A stretch of DNA of 64,000 bases from an uncultured SAR86 cluster bacterium (GCA_902594855.1 CACJNS010000001.1:168696-232695); one strand, 5' to 3'; numbered from the stretch's first letter, positions 32,460 through 42,814 are shown. Translations and numbers: made by a program. Notes: generated from the sequence alone by a model not told the origin.

Positions 32460-33550
32460 TAAATTCCTTTGGGATAGGACCCCAAAACTTTTAAATTTAG
32501 AGAAAGTCGTGATATTTTTTTTAGGGCAATGTCTACATTCTTATCACTCTTGTGACCGTCTAATTCTATAAAAAACATATACTCCCAGTTGTTCTTTTTG
32601 GTTGGTCTCGATTGAATGTTTGTAAGGTTGATTTTTTGTTCTTTAAACTTTTCTAAGATATCTGAAAGTGCTCCAGACTTGTTTTTTGTTATTATGCTTA
32701 CGCTAGTTTTATCCTCTTTTGTAGCTGAGACATCATGATTTCCGACAATGATAAACCTTGTTTTATTATTTTTATAATCTTGAATATTTCGCTTTAAAAC
32801 TTTCATGTCGTACTTTTTTGCAGCCTCAATAGAAGCTATAGAAGCGGAATAAATTGTTCTTTTTGACTGCAATACTCCTTGAGAATTACTTGTCACATCT
32901 TTTCTTATGACTTTGGGTAAATTTTTATTCAACCAAGATTGAGACTGTGCAAAAGCCTGACTGTGCGCAAAGATAGTTTTAATACTTGTAAGAGCAATGT
33001 TTTTCTTTGATAAAAGGCTTAAATTAATTGGAATGCTTATCTCGCTGCAAATCTTAAGATTACTTTCAATGATTTCATCTAAAGTTGAATTAACAAGGCC
33101 TTCAGTTGAATTTTCAATTGGCAAAACTCCGTAATATTCTGAATTATCTTCAACTGAATCTATAATTTCTCGGATAGATCCGCAGGAAACGAAATTTGTA
33201 GAAGACCCGAAATGTTTTTTTGCAGCTTTTTCTGAAAATGAACCTTCAGGCCCCAAATATGCAACCTTAATTTCAAATGCTGTTGAAAAACAGGCCGATA
33301 TAATATCCTGAAAAATTGTTCGGATTTTATTATCCTCTAGCGACGAGTTATTCAAAGATTGTAAACGCCTAATAATTTCTTTCTCTCTATCTGGACGATA
33401 AAAAGGGCCTTTCGATGTATTTTTTTTTAAATTCTCAGCATCAATAACCAAAGAAACCCTTTCTTCAAGTAAAGAGAGCATCTGGTCATCAATTAAGTCA
33501 ATTTTTTTTCGAATTAAACCTAATGATTTTTCTAATTTTGAGTTAGCCAT
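32459..33550 (-). CDS. pheA: Bifunctional chorismate mutase / prephenate dehydratase
   Basis: 363 aa from the ATG at 33550 (begins [12 protein letters not shown]); a longer reading from 33568 would overlap serC by 26 nt and adds six unusual residues. The AroQ chorismate mutase helix bundle is residues 1-90 (IDLIDDQMLSLLEERVSLV). The dehydratase is about 98-280: YLGPEGSFSEKAAKKHFG, PIENSTEGLVNSTLD and NKTRFIIVG. The ACT domain closes the protein, with GALSDILEKF and IQSRPTKKN matching the phenylalanine-binding GAL and ESRP motifs, so feedback inhibition by Phe is expected. Confidence 0.95.
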   Translation of the reverse strand: MANSKLEKSLGLIRKKIDLIDDQMLSLLEERVSLVIDAENLKKNTSKGPFYRPDREKEIIRRLQSLNNSSLEDNKIRTIFQDIISACFSTAFEIKVAYLGPEGSFSEKAAKKHFGSSTNFVSCGSIREIIDSVEDNSEYYGVLPIENSTEGLVNSTLDEIIESNLKICSEISIPINLSLLSKKNIALTSIKTIFAHSQAFAQSQSWLNKNLPKVIRKDVTSNSQGVLQSKRTIYSASIASIEAAKKYDMKVLKRNIQDYKNNKTRFIIVGNHDVSATKEDKTSVSIITKNKSGALSDILEKFKEQKINLTNIQSRPTKKNNWEYMFFIELDGHKSDKNVDIALKKISRLSLNLKVLGSYPKGI

Positions 33551-34622
33551 ACTTATTTGCAAATACATCCATAAAAGAAACTAGAGCATCTATAGCTTCT
33601 TCTGGCACAGCATTGTATATGCTAGCTCTCATCCCTCCAACTGATCTATGACCAGCAAGATTCAGTAAACCTTCTTTTTCGCTTTCTTTGAGGAATGAAT
33701 CATTTAAGGAATCATCGTTCAATAAGAATGGAACATTCATGATAGACCTACTCTCGATAGATACATCGTTGTAGTAAAAATCACTGTTGTCTATGTAATC
33801 GTATAGCTTTTTTGCTTTTCTCAGATTAATTTCTTCAATTGATTTAAGGCCACCATTCCTTTTAAGCCAAGAAAAAACTTTACCTGAAAGATACCAAGCA
33901 AATGTTGGAGGCGTGTTGTACATTGATTCTGAATCCGCATATGTCTGGTAACTCATTAAAGCGGGAAGATCATCTCTTTTTTGAATTAAGTCTTTTCGAA
34001 TAATTACAATTGCTAACCCAGCTGGGCCAATATTTTTTTGTGCGCCTGCATAAATGAGTCCAAACTTTTTTACATCTAGTGGTTCAGAGAGTATGTTGGA
34101 AGAACAGTCTGAAACTATTACTTTTTCTGGTAAGTCATCTAACGACCTACATGCAACTCCTTCAATTGTCTCATTCATCACCATATGTATGTAGGAGGAA
34201 TCATCTGAAATATTCCAATCATTTATTGAAGGATATTTTTTGAATGAAATATCTTTTGAAGATGCGGCTATATTAACGTCATGAAATTTCTTAGCTTCAG
34301 CTATGGCTTTTTTAGACCACGATCCGACTTCTAAATAATCTAGTTTTTGGTTCTTAATTCCGAGATTCATTGGAATCATTGAAAATTGCAAACTGGCGCC
34401 TCCTTGAATAAATAAAACATCGTACTCATCAGGTATAGATAATAAATCAATAAAATCCTGTTTTGCTTTCTCCGCTATGGATACAAACTCTTTGCTTCTA
34501 TGGCTCATTTCCATAACCGCTAAACCATGATTTTTATAATCTAAAGTTTCTTCTTGTACCTCCTTCAAAACTTCTTCAGGAAGAGCAGCTGGACCTGCAC
34601 AAAAATTAAATGCCCTAGTCAT
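33543..34622 (-). CDS. serC: Phosphoserine aminotransferase
   Basis: About 359 aa from ATG 34622 ([19 protein letters not shown]), which aligns with E. coli SerC (MAQIFNFSSGPAMLP); the in-frame ATG at 34634 adds four residues and a larger gyrA overlap. The PLP lysine is in [17 protein letters not shown] (about residue 195); [10 protein letters not shown] and [12 protein letters not shown] are family blocks. It acts in serine and pyridoxal phosphate synthesis. The gyrA-serC-pheA order is gammaproteobacterial. Confidence 0.96.
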   Translation of the reverse strand: MTRAFNFCAGPAALPEEVLKEVQEETLDYKNHGLAVMEMSHRSKEFVSIAEKAKQDFIDLLSIPDEYDVLFIQGGASLQFSMIPMNLGIKNQKLDYLEVGSWSKKAIAEAKKFHDVNIAASSKDISFKKYPSINDWNISDDSSYIHMVMNETIEGVACRSLDDLPEKVIVSDCSSNILSEPLDVKKFGLIYAGAQKNIGPAGLAIVIIRKDLIQKRDDLPALMSYQTYADSESMYNTPPTFAWYLSGKVFSWLKRNGGLKSIEEINLRKAKKLYDYIDNSDFYYNDVSIESRSIMNVPFLLNDDSLNDSFLKESEKEGLLNLAGHRSVGGMRASIYNAVPEEAIDALVSFMDVFANKYG

Positions 34623-37143
34623 CTGTATCTTCAATTATAGAAGCTAGTCCCACAAGCTTTTCTGAGTCTTTAAGTTTTATAACAGTTACTCCTTGAGTAT
34701 TTCTTCCGATAACATTAATTTGATCAACTTTAGTTCTGACTAAGGTACCTTTGTTACTTATCAACATGATTTCTTGGTCTTCGATAACCTGATTTGCGCC
34801 AATAAGTAATCCATTCCTATCGGAGGTTTGCATTGCGATAACACCTTTGGCTCCTCTCCTAGTTTTTCTGAAGTCATCAACGTTTGTTCTTTTCCCATAA
34901 CCGTTTTCAGAAACAGTAAAGATTGTATTTTCTTTCTCAGGAACAAGAAGAGATATAACCTGATCATCTTTCCCCAAATTGATGCCTTTAACCCCCCTAG
35001 CAGCCCTTCCCATTGATCTAGCTTCCTTTTCATCAAAAAAAACTGCTTTACCAGATTGAGAAACTAGCATGATGAATTTTTCTCCATCAGTTAAAGTTGA
35101 GCCTACTAATTCATCATCTGAGTCAAGTTTTATAGCTCTTTTTCCAACTTTCCATTGTCTTTTAAATTCTTCTAAAGAAGTTTTCTTTACCACGCCTTTT
35201 TTTGTTGCCATGAAAACAAATCCTGGCTCTTCAAACGATTCAACGTTCAATAAACTCGTTATTCTCTCTCCTTCATCTAAATTTATTAAGTTTATTAGCG
35301 GCCTACCTTTGGCAACTCTTGATGCTGCAGGGATTTGATAAACCTTAAGCCAATATACTTTGCCTAAATTAGAAAAACATAAAAGCGTTGAATGAGTATT
35401 TGCAACTATAAGCTGCTCTACAAAATCCTCATCTTTAACAGATGCAGCCGTTTTACCTACACCTCCTCTTCGTTGAGATCTATAAACTTCAAGAGACTGA
35501 GTTTTTGCATAACCCAGGTGGGAGATAGTAACAACCATATCTTCCTGCTTGATCAAATCCTCATCAGTCAGATCCAACTTATCCTCGATAGGAGTCTTTC
35601 TAGTATCTCCATACTCTTCTTTAATCTCATTTAGCTCTTCTTTGATAACGCTTATGAGCTTATTTTTATCAGAAAGAATTTCTTGTAATTTTTTTATCTG
35701 ATCTAATATTTCTGCATACTCTTCTTTTAATGATTCTTGTTCAAGTCCAGTAAGTCTTTGAAGTCTGAGATCTAATATTGCCTGTGCCTGATGATCCGAT
35801 AGTTGGTATTTATTTCCGGACAATCCAAAATCATTTTTTTTACTTCCGGATATATCAGCACCAGATGCTTTGAGAAGCTTAACCACATTAGAGGCTTTCC
35901 ATGATTTCGATAACAATTTTTTCTTAGCTTCTTGTCCATCCTTTGATTTTTTAATCAAATCTATAACAGGATCTATGTTTTCTAAAGCTACGGTAAGTCC
36001 CTCGAGAACATGAGATCTATTTTTTGCTTTTTCTAGATCAAATTTGGTTCTTCTGGTTACTACCTCTTTCCTATGATCAATAAATACTTCAAGAATTTGT
36101 TTTAAATTTAAAAGTTTTGGGACGTTATTTATTAATGCTACGTTATTGATTCCGTAAACATTTTCCAAAGGAGTCAATGCATATAAGTTATTAAGAATAA
36201 CTTCTGGAGATTGACCAGATCTAATTTCAATTACTATTCTGACGCCATCTTTATTAGATTCGTCTCTTATTTCAGAGATTCCCTCAATTCTTTTTTCTTT
36301 GGAAAGTTCAGCAATTTTTTCTACCAATCTTGATTTATCTACTTGGTAAGGAATTTCAGAAACTATGAGTTTGCTACGGTCTTTTTTGTCTGTTTCTATA
36401 TCGGCTTTTGCTCTGAGATAGACTCTGCCCTTTCCAGTTTTTGCTGCTTCTATCAGGCCAGCTCTTCCATTAATGAACCCGCCGGTTGGAAAATCTGGAC
36501 CAGGAATAATCTCCATAAGGGAATCAATATCAGCATCCGGATTATCAATAAGCAACAAGCATGCTTCTATAGACTCAGTTAAATTATGAGGAAGCATATT
36601 TGTAGCCATGCCTACTGCAATTCCAGAAGAGCCGTTAACAAGAAGATTTGGAATTTTTGTTGGTAGAACTTCGGGCATTAACTCAGTGCCGTCATAATTT
36701 TCCACAAAATTAACTGTATCTTTTTTTAAATCTGCAAGTAATTCATGAGCAATTTTTGAAAGTCTGACTTCGGTGTATCTCATTGCTGCTGGCGGATCTC
36801 CATCCATAGATCCAAAATTTCCTTGACCATCAACTAAGGTATAGCGAAGAGCAAAGTCTTGCGCCATTCTAACAAGCGTGTGATAAACGGCAGCGTCTCC
36901 GTGAGGATGATATTTACCTATGACGTTACCAACTATTCTTGCTGACTTTTTATAAGCTCTATTCCAATCATTGCCTTCTACATTCATGGCAAATAATGTT
37001 CTTCTATGAACTGGCTTAAGACCATCTCTGGCATCAGGTAATGCTCTTCCTACAATTACGCTCATTGCGTAATCCATATAGGAAGATTTGAGCTCTTCCT
37101 CAATACTTATAGTGGAATCTTTATCGTCAAAAATGTCTGTCAT
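34615..37143 (-). CDS. gyrA: DNA gyrase subunit A
   Basis: 842 aa. The N-terminal breakage-reunion domain has the quinolone-pocket region [19 protein letters not shown] (77-95) and the catalytic Tyr in [10 protein letters not shown]; the C-terminal half is a beta-pinwheel with the GyrA box [10 protein letters not shown]. With GyrB it introduces negative supercoils. At the positions equivalent to E. coli Ser83 and Asp87 it has Ala84 and His88 (codons GCT at 36894-36892 and CAC at 36882-36880), discussed as a finding. A near-consensus -10 lies upstream. Confidence 0.98.
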   Translation of the reverse strand: MTDIFDDKDSTISIEEELKSSYMDYAMSVIVGRALPDARDGLKPVHRRTLFAMNVEGNDWNRAYKKSARIVGNVIGKYHPHGDAAVYHTLVRMAQDFALRYTLVDGQGNFGSMDGDPPAAMRYTEVRLSKIAHELLADLKKDTVNFVENYDGTELMPEVLPTKIPNLLVNGSSGIAVGMATNMLPHNLTESIEACLLLIDNPDADIDSLMEIIPGPDFPTGGFINGRAGLIEAAKTGKGRVYLRAKADIETDKKDRSKLIVSEIPYQVDKSRLVEKIAELSKEKRIEGISEIRDESNKDGVRIVIEIRSGQSPEVILNNLYALTPLENVYGINNVALINNVPKLLNLKQILEVFIDHRKEVVTRRTKFDLEKAKNRSHVLEGLTVALENIDPVIDLIKKSKDGQEAKKKLLSKSWKASNVVKLLKASGADISGSKKNDFGLSGNKYQLSDHQAQAILDLRLQRLTGLEQESLKEEYAEILDQIKKLQEILSDKNKLISVIKEELNEIKEEYGDTRKTPIEDKLDLTDEDLIKQEDMVVTISHLGYAKTQSLEVYRSQRRGGVGKTAASVKDEDFVEQLIVANTHSTLLCFSNLGKVYWLKVYQIPAASRVAKGRPLINLINLDEGERITSLLNVESFEEPGFVFMATKKGVVKKTSLEEFKRQWKVGKRAIKLDSDDELVGSTLTDGEKFIMLVSQSGKAVFFDEKEARSMGRAARGVKGINLGKDDQVISLLVPEKENTIFTVSENGYGKRTNVDDFRKTRRGAKGVIAMQTSDRNGLLIGANQVIEDQEIMLISNKGTLVRTKVDQINVIGRNTQGVTVIKLKDSEKLVGLASIIEDTDD

Positions 37144-37199
37144 TCAATGAAATGATACTGAGAAAAATCAATAGAAAATAAGCTCAAAATACTAAATAA

Positions 37200-37205
37200 A
37201 TTATA
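37200..37205 (-). promoter_or_regulatory. Candidate -10 element for gyrA
   Basis: TATAAT on the minus strand about 57 nt before the gyrA ATG, in the 92-nt gap after pntB. The -35 at 17-nt spacing (CTCTAA) is poor. No terminator hairpin is visible between pntB and gyrA, so read-through from the pnt genes may add to expression. Confidence 0.4.
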
Positions 37206-37235
37206 GCATTTCTGACGTATTTTTAGAGGTTTATT

Positions 37236-38666
37236 TTATGACTTAAACTCAGAAACTAAGCCACTTACAGACTCTTTTGCATCACCAAAAAGCATGCGAG
37301 TATTTTGTTTAAAAAATAAACTATTTTCTATTCCTGCAAAACCAGAAGCCATGGATCTTTTTAGGACAAAGACTGTTTTAGCTCTATCAACCTCTATGAC
37401 GGGCATGCCATATATAGGGCTTGATTCGTCCTCTCTAGCATCAGGATTCACAACATCATTTGCACCAATGACAATGCATACATCTATGGTATCCATAATA
37501 GGATTTACATCTTGAGGCTCAACAAGAACATCGTATGAAACATTTGCTTCTGCTAACAGTACATTCATATGTCCTGGCATCCTGCCAGCAACTGGATGAA
37601 TTGCATACTTAACTTCACAACCATTATCTTGAAGCAACTCTCCTAACTCCCTTACAGAGTGTTGTGCTTGAGAAACAGCCATTCCATAACCAGGAACGAT
37701 AAGAACCGATGAAGCAGCCTCTAATATGAGGTAAGAATCTGCAATGTTGATAGGCTTTACATCACCTTGAACCTTTCCTTCACCCGAAGACGAGGAGGAG
37801 TCAGTCGCACCAAAACCTCCAAAAAGAACATTAAGCAATGATCTATTCATTGCCTTACACATTATATTAGTAAGGATCAATCCGCTCGCCCCTACTAATG
37901 AACCAGCAACAATCAATACATTGTTCCCTATTACAAATCCTGCTGCACATGCAGCAAGGCCAGAATAACTGTTAAGAAGAGCAATGATTACAGGCATATC
38001 AGCACCACCTATAGGTATGGCTAATAAAATTCCTAGTAAAAGAGATAATGCTATTAGAAGAATTAATGCATATTGCGGGTTAATCCAATCAAAACCAAAA
38101 AGAATTTCAGCAAAGAAAATACCCGAACAAAACTGAAAAAGTAATAGAAGAAGTAATAAAATTACTAATCCAGTGAGGATTTTTTGACCGATAAACAAAT
38201 AAGGTTTGCCGGGCATAATTTCTGAAAGTTTCCCAAACGCTATTAAGCTTCCTGAGAAAGTTACTCCTCCGATGATAGTTGCTATTCCTATTGCAATCAT
38301 TGCAACTAGATTAGAAGTTGTTAAAGCAAATAATTCTGCAGAGGCAACCAGAAGGCTTGATGCTCCACCGAAACCATTCAATAAAGCAACTAATTCGGGC
38401 ATTGATGTCATTTTTATTCTTATTGCGGCAATTGCTCCAACTGCCCCGCCTCCAATAAGACCTATCAAGATAAATTGAAATGAAACTATTTCTTTGCTTA
38501 ATAAAGTCACAACCACAGCAAGAAGCATCCCTAAAGAAGATACAAAATTTCCTCTTTGAGCAGTATCGGGTGAGCTCAACATTTTTAGACCAAATATAAA
38601 TAAGACAGAAGCTAAGATGTAACTTAGGTTAATAAAAGTATTATTCTGAAAGGCTTCTAAAATCAT
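37236..38666 (-). CDS. pntB: NAD(P) transhydrogenase subunit beta
   Basis: 476 aa. The N-terminal 270 residues form about nine membrane helices; the C-terminal domain III binds NADP(H): VPGYGMAVSQAQHSVRELG, VKYAIHPVAGRMPGHMNVLL, VCIVIGANDVVNPDARED and PVIEVDRAKTVFVLKRSMASG-type blocks. It couples proton entry to hydride transfer from NADH to NADP+. It overlaps pntAb by 4 nt. A linker with TDSSSSSGEG joins the membrane and NADP domains. Confidence 0.97.
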   Translation of the reverse strand: MILEAFQNNTFINLSYILASVLFIFGLKMLSSPDTAQRGNFVSSLGMLLAVVVTLLSKEIVSFQFILIGLIGGGAVGAIAAIRIKMTSMPELVALLNGFGGASSLLVASAELFALTTSNLVAMIAIGIATIIGGVTFSGSLIAFGKLSEIMPGKPYLFIGQKILTGLVILLLLLLLFQFCSGIFFAEILFGFDWINPQYALILLIALSLLLGILLAIPIGGADMPVIIALLNSYSGLAACAAGFVIGNNVLIVAGSLVGASGLILTNIMCKAMNRSLLNVLFGGFGATDSSSSSGEGKVQGDVKPINIADSYLILEAASSVLIVPGYGMAVSQAQHSVRELGELLQDNGCEVKYAIHPVAGRMPGHMNVLLAEANVSYDVLVEPQDVNPIMDTIDVCIVIGANDVVNPDAREDESSPIYGMPVIEVDRAKTVFVLKRSMASGFAGIENSLFFKQNTRMLFGDAKESVSGLVSEFKS

Positions 38667-38938
38667 TTTTTCTTAAACATTCTAAGCATTCTATTTGTAA
38701 CTAGATATCCGCCAACAACATTTAGACTTGCCAAGAAAACAGCTATTGTGCCTAAGACAATAGTAATGCTTGAAGAGTCGCCCCCCGAAGATAATATTGC
38801 TCCAACAAGGGTTATTCCAGAAATTGCATTAGCACCTGACATCAAGGGAGTGTGAAGAGTAGATGGAACCTTATTAATGAGCTCAAAACCCAAAAATATT
38901 GAAAGGACAAGGACAAACAGTAGCAGCATCATTTCCAT
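38663..38938 (-). CDS. pntAb: NAD(P) transhydrogenase subunit alpha, membrane part
   Basis: 91 aa with three to four membrane helices. HTPLMSGANAISGITLVGAI is the domain II signature found at the end of E. coli PntA. Here, as in Rhodospirillum-type enzymes, the alpha subunit is split into soluble PntAa and this membrane piece. The stop overlaps the pntB start (ATGA) and it follows pntAa by 4 nt. Confidence 0.95.
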   Translation of the reverse strand: MEMMLLLFVLVLSIFLGFELINKVPSTLHTPLMSGANAISGITLVGAILSSGGDSSSITIVLGTIAVFLASLNVVGGYLVTNRMLRMFKKK

Positions 38939-38942
38939 TAAA

Positions 38943-40061
38943 TTAACTCCTTAGAATTTCTGATATGAAATTACCATCTTTTGTGACTATGCAGCTTTTT
39001 AAAATTTCATCTGATTCATCTAATTGGAGTTTTTTTGCATCTTTATCCCAAAACTCTTCAATTAAATTATAGATATTGCTTGCATATACTTGAGTGGAAT
39101 GTTCCGGAACATACCCTGGAAGATTTTCATGCCCTATTATTTTCACCCCATTTTTTTCGACAGTCTCACCTAAGACAGAACCTTCGACATTTCCACCTGA
39201 GGTGACAGCCATATCAACGATAACACTTCCTGGCTGCATGCTAGAGATCATATCTTCAGATAAAATTCTGGGAGCTGGCTTACCAAAAACTTGTGCCGTA
39301 GTTATTACAATATCTGAGTATCCACAAACCTTTTTCATTCCTTCTCTTTGTAACTCTAATTGTTTCTCTGTTAATTCTTTTGCATAGCCTTGATCAGTCT
39401 CTTCAGTTTCACCGATATCTATTTTTATAAATCTTGCTCCTAAAGACTTCACTTGTTCTTCAACTGCTGGTCTGGTATCAAATGCTTCAACGCGAGCTCC
39501 AAGTCTTTTTGCAGTTGCCATAGCTTGAAGTCCCGCAACTCCAACACCAATTACAAAAACTCTTGCGGGAGAAATTGTTCCTGCAGCTGTCATCATCATT
39601 GGCATTGCTTTATTCATTTCAGATGAGGCCAACATTACTGCTGAATACCCTGCTAAATTAGCTTGAGATGATAATGCATCCATTTTTTGGGCTCTTGTGA
39701 TTCTTGGAATTAATTCCATACTGATAGAAATGATCTTTCTTTGTTTTAGCTTCTCTAAAAATTCTTTCTCATTGAACACATCAAGAAAACTTATAGTTAA
39801 AGTATTTTCAGAAACTGAATCCAAGTCTGATAAAGGCAAATGATTTACTGAGGAAATAATTTCTGAATTAGATAAACCCTCTGACCTAGATTCGTTTTTG
39901 CATCCTATATCTTCTAAATCTTGATCTGCGATATCTATCTTTTGAGTGACTCCTGATTCAAACGAAACTTCTATTCCAAGATCGATCAACCTCTTAGCAG
40001 AAGCAAGATCCAGAGCAGATCTCGTTTCTTTTTCAGATTCCTTTGGAAAGAATATTTTCAT
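38943..40061 (-). CDS. pntAa: NAD(P) transhydrogenase subunit alpha, NAD-binding part
   Basis: 372 aa from ATG 40061 (MKIFFPKESEKETR), which matches the family N-terminus (MRIGIPRE); an in-frame ATG 39 nt further upstream adds 13 residues without homology. It is related to alanine dehydrogenase: VFVIGVGVAGLQAMATAKRLGARVEAFDTRP binds NAD(H), and LPGYVPEHSTQVYASNI closes the domain. It is the soluble domain I of the proton-pumping transhydrogenase that makes NADPH. Confidence 0.95.
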   Translation of the reverse strand: MKIFFPKESEKETRSALDLASAKRLIDLGIEVSFESGVTQKIDIADQDLEDIGCKNESRSEGLSNSEIISSVNHLPLSDLDSVSENTLTISFLDVFNEKEFLEKLKQRKIISISMELIPRITRAQKMDALSSQANLAGYSAVMLASSEMNKAMPMMMTAAGTISPARVFVIGVGVAGLQAMATAKRLGARVEAFDTRPAVEEQVKSLGARFIKIDIGETEETDQGYAKELTEKQLELQREGMKKVCGYSDIVITTAQVFGKPAPRILSEDMISSMQPGSVIVDMAVTSGGNVEGSVLGETVEKNGVKIIGHENLPGYVPEHSTQVYASNIYNLIEEFWDKDAKKLQLDESDEILKSCIVTKDGNFISEILRS

Positions 40062-40102
40062 TTCAAGTTTTAAATAAAAATAAGAATTAATTTTAAACAA
40101 AG

Positions 40103-40116
40103 TATTAAGCTTAATA
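40103..40116. promoter_or_regulatory. 14-bp perfect palindrome between pntAa and ubiG
   Basis: TATTAAGCTTAATA is a perfect 14-bp palindrome in the 119-nt divergent region. On the minus strand it overlaps TATATT, a possible -10 for pntAa. It could be an operator controlling either gene, but AT-rich DNA makes short palindromes common. A possible ubiG -10 (TATACT) lies at 40155-40160. Confidence 0.3.
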
Positions 40117-40180
40117 TAAATGAAGCTTTAACTTTTTTTTACAATGTAATTCAATATACTGAACTCAGATTGTCAGAAAT

Positions 40181-40873
40181 ATGAATATCGATCAAGCAGA
40201 AAAAGATAAGTTTAATAAAATAGCAGAAGAGTGGTGGGATCCTTCTGGAAAATTTGCACCACTACATAAAATTAATCCTCTACGTTCAAATTATATTAAT
40301 GACAAAAAAAACGTAAATAATTTAGAGGTTCTTGATGTTGCTTGTGGTGGCGGATTATTAACAGAAGCTTTGTATGATTTTGGAGCGCAAGTCACAGGAG
40401 TTGATATATCAGAAGTCGCAATAGAAACAGCGAAACTTCATGCTTCAAAAAGCAACAAAGATATAAGCTATATTCTTGGGGAAGCTGAAAGCTTGCTTGC
40501 TGAAAAGAAAGCTTTTGATATCGTTTCTTGCCTTGAAGCAATAGAACATGTTCCCGATCCTGAATTGCTCGTTAAAACTTGCTCAGATTTATGTAAACCG
40601 GGCGGCGAAGTGTTTTTTTCAACTATCAATAGAAATCCAAAATCCTTTCTTTTTGCAATTATTGGTGCTGAATACATTCTTAATTTATTACCCAAAGGCA
40701 CTCATGATTTTAATAAGTTCATAAAACCATCAGAACTTCATGGTTTTATGACAAGGTCGGGGTTGGAAGTTAAAGAAATCATAGGAATGAGCTACAACCC
40801 ACTTTCAGGCAACTATTGGTTAGGTGATGATGTTACAGTTAACTATTTAGTTCATGCTCATAAACCACAGTGA
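40181..40873 (+). CDS. ubiG: Ubiquinone biosynthesis O-methyltransferase
   Basis: 230 aa SAM-dependent methyltransferase for both O-methylations of ubiquinone synthesis. The N-terminus KFNKIAEEWWDPSGKFAPLH is typical of UbiG; SAM motif I is LEVLDVACGGGLLTEAL (about 47-63), with VVSCLEAIEHVPDP-like ILGEAESLLAE and SCLEAIEHVPDPELLV. It overlaps the phosphatase gene by 20 nt. Confidence 0.95.
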   Translation: MNIDQAEKDKFNKIAEEWWDPSGKFAPLHKINPLRSNYINDKKNVNNLEVLDVACGGGLLTEALYDFGAQVTGVDISEVAIETAKLHASKSNKDISYILGEAESLLAEKKAFDIVSCLEAIEHVPDPELLVKTCSDLCKPGGEVFFSTINRNPKSFLFAIIGAEYILNLLPKGTHDFNKFIKPSELHGFMTRSGLEVKEIIGMSYNPLSGNYWLGDDVTVNYLVHAHKPQ

Positions 40874-41513
40874 TATAGACTTGTACCTCTTTGATTTGGA
40901 TGGCACCATTCTGGATACTGCTAAAGAATTTCATGTGTCTCTTAATTTTTTGCTTCAGCAAAAGAAGTTAATTAAAAAAGAATTTTCATCTGTACGACAA
41001 ATTGTTTCTGAGGGTGCTGGAGCCTTGATTTCACTTGGATTCTTAATTTCAGATAGTGATGCCAATTTCGAAATTTTAAGGAAAGAGCTTATTGAGGAGT
41101 ACGAAAAAATATGCACTGACTCCAAAACATTTGAAGGCTTTGAAGAACTCATAAAATTCATCAAAGATAATAAAAAAAAGTGGGGCATAGTTACAAATAA
41201 ACCTAAATTCCTCACTGATAAAATCTCAAATTTTTATAAATGGGATGAAATAGCAGATATAGTTATATCTCCAGAAGATGCTGAGAACAGACGAAAACCC
41301 GATCCAAGCGGTATAAATTTAGCCATGAAGAAGTTAAATTGTTCTCCTGAAAATACTCTTTTTTTTGGAGACCATTTCAAAGATTTCGAGGCCTCCAAAC
41401 GTGCGAAAACCCCATTTATATTTGCAGAATATGGCTATCATAATAATTCCATTAAAGATAAGGATTTAAACGAGGTTATTAAAATTAAATCCCTAAGAGA
41501 GATTCTTGATTAA
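40854..41513 (+). CDS. gph: HAD phosphatase, phosphoglycolate-phosphatase-like
   Basis: 219 aa. Motif I is LYLFDLDGTILDTAKEF (residues 9-25), motif II WGIVTNKP, motif III RRKPDPSGIN, motif IV FFGDHFKDFEASKRA. It is placed after ubiG, as with the MupP/Gph-type phosphatases of Pseudomonas, so a MurNAc-6-phosphate phosphatase (MupP) role is an alternative to phosphoglycolate. It starts inside ubiG (20-nt overlap) and overlaps convergent rluB by 21 nt. Confidence 0.85.
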   Translation: MLINHSDIDLYLFDLDGTILDTAKEFHVSLNFLLQQKKLIKKEFSSVRQIVSEGAGALISLGFLISDSDANFEILRKELIEEYEKICTDSKTFEGFEELIKFIKDNKKKWGIVTNKPKFLTDKISNFYKWDEIADIVISPEDAENRRKPDPSGINLAMKKLNCSPENTLFFGDHFKDFEASKRAKTPFIFAEYGYHNNSIKDKDLNEVIKIKSLREILD

Positions 41514-42218
41514 GTTATCAATTTCTTTTTGGCTCAGTTCTTTATAGGAGCCCTGCTTTAACGTAGAGGGTAAAAAAATATTTGCGTATCTTACTCTCTT
41601 CAGGCGACTTACTTCGTAGCCCAATGCATTCCATAACTTTCTGACTTCTCTATTTTTTCCCTCTTGTATAACAAGAGCAAACCAAGAGTGGGATTTGGTT
41701 ATCCTGCCTTCAACTAAATCATTGAATTTCATTCTATTTCCATCAATTTGAATACCTTTTTTTAATTTTTCTATATCAGCTGGCTCAACTTCTCCCCTTA
41801 TACGAGCAATGTATTCTCGATCAAGCATTGATGAGGGATGCATTAGCTGATTGGCAACTTGCCCATTATTCGTAAGCAAAAGAAGGCCTGAGGTATTTAA
41901 GTCCAATCTACCTACTGATATCCATCTGAAGTTTTTTTCAGGTGGCAACAAATCAAATATTTTCTTCTTTGGGCTTTTTTCTGATCTAGTACATTCAAAC
42001 CCTTCAGGTTTATTCAAAGCTAATATTCTTAACTTATTATTAACATTTAGAGTAATTTTTTTTCCATCAAGAAAAATTTGATCTTCTCTTGAAATTTTCT
42101 CTCCAAGCTTGGCGAGTCTGTCGCCAACAAAGATTCTTTTTTCTTGAATGAACTTTTCTATCTGCCGTCGAGATGCGATGCCTGAATCGGAAAGAACCTT
42201 TTGGATTCTTTCTTTCAC
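41493..42218 (-). CDS. rluB: Ribosomal large-subunit pseudouridine synthase (RluB family)
   Basis: 241 aa. The N-terminal S4 RNA-binding domain is RIQKVLSDSGIASRRQIEKF (residues 3-22). The catalytic Asp is in WISVGRLDLNTSGLLLLTNNG (about residue 100), and REVRKLWNALGYEVSRLKRVRY is the family C-terminal block. RluB modifies U2605 of 23S rRNA; RluE/RsuA relatives are alternatives, but scpB adjacency favours RluB. GTG start, overlapping scpB by 4 nt. Confidence 0.93.
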   Translation of the reverse strand: MKERIQKVLSDSGIASRRQIEKFIQEKRIFVGDRLAKLGEKISREDQIFLDGKKITLNVNNKLRILALNKPEGFECTRSEKSPKKKIFDLLPPEKNFRWISVGRLDLNTSGLLLLTNNGQVANQLMHPSSMLDREYIARIRGEVEPADIEKLKKGIQIDGNRMKFNDLVEGRITKSHSWFALVIQEGKNREVRKLWNALGYEVSRLKRVRYANIFLPSTLKQGSYKELSQKEIDNLIKNLS

Positions 42219-42814
42219 TGGATTATCTCATTTCCCTCAATGGAATTTTGGTCTGGATCCTCCAAAGGTAATGGCATGGTAGATTCAGTAGAAATATTTA
42301 TTTCAGGTAAAGAAGGCAAATCCGATAGTTTCTTGAGCCCTAAGTCATCAAGAAACTCTTTTGTAGTCCCAAGCAAACTTGGTTTTCCAGGAACATCTCT
42401 AATACCGACAACTTTAATCCATCCCTTTTCAAATAAATTCTTAATTAAATTACTGCTTACTGAAACTCCTCTAACTTCCTCTATCTCGCTTCTTGTTATG
42501 GGTTGCTTGTAGGCTATCAAAGTTATCGTCTCCATTAACGCTCTGGAATATCTTTGATTCTTCTCTTGCCAAATTTTAGCAATGTAAGGGGCATAAGCTT
42601 GATCAACCTGAAGTCTAAATCCACTTGCAACCCTAGATAAAGTAAAAGAATTATTTTTAGAATTTTGCTCAATCAAATCTAAAGCATCTTTAAGTTCTGA
42701 ATGAGATGGTTTTTCTTCTTCGTCGAAAAGGTTAGTGATCTCTTTTTCGCTTAAAGGTCTACCAGACGATAGAAGTATCGCCTCAATAATTTTTGAAAGT
42801 GTGATCGTATTCAT
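42215..42814 (-). CDS. scpB: Segregation and condensation protein B
   Basis: 199 aa winged-helix protein of the Smc-ScpAB condensin. The N-terminus ITLSKIIEAILLSSGRPLSE and the block TLIAYKQPITRSEIEEVRGV with SVSSNLIKNLFEKGWIKVVG are diagnostic. The acidic C-terminal tail is typical. It abuts scpA exactly. Confidence 0.94.
   Translation of the reverse strand: MNTITLSKIIEAILLSSGRPLSEKEITNLFDEEEKPSHSELKDALDLIEQNSKNNSFTLSRVASGFRLQVDQAYAPYIAKIWQEKNQRYSRALMETITLIAYKQPITRSEIEEVRGVSVSSNLIKNLFEKGWIKVVGIRDVPGKPSLLGTTKEFLDDLGLKKLSDLPSLPEINISTESTMPLPLEDPDQNSIEGNEIIQ

Noticed and set aside
40062-40100. Longer pntAa start at 40100
   Set aside because: Adds 13 residues before the conserved MKIFFPKE N-terminus.
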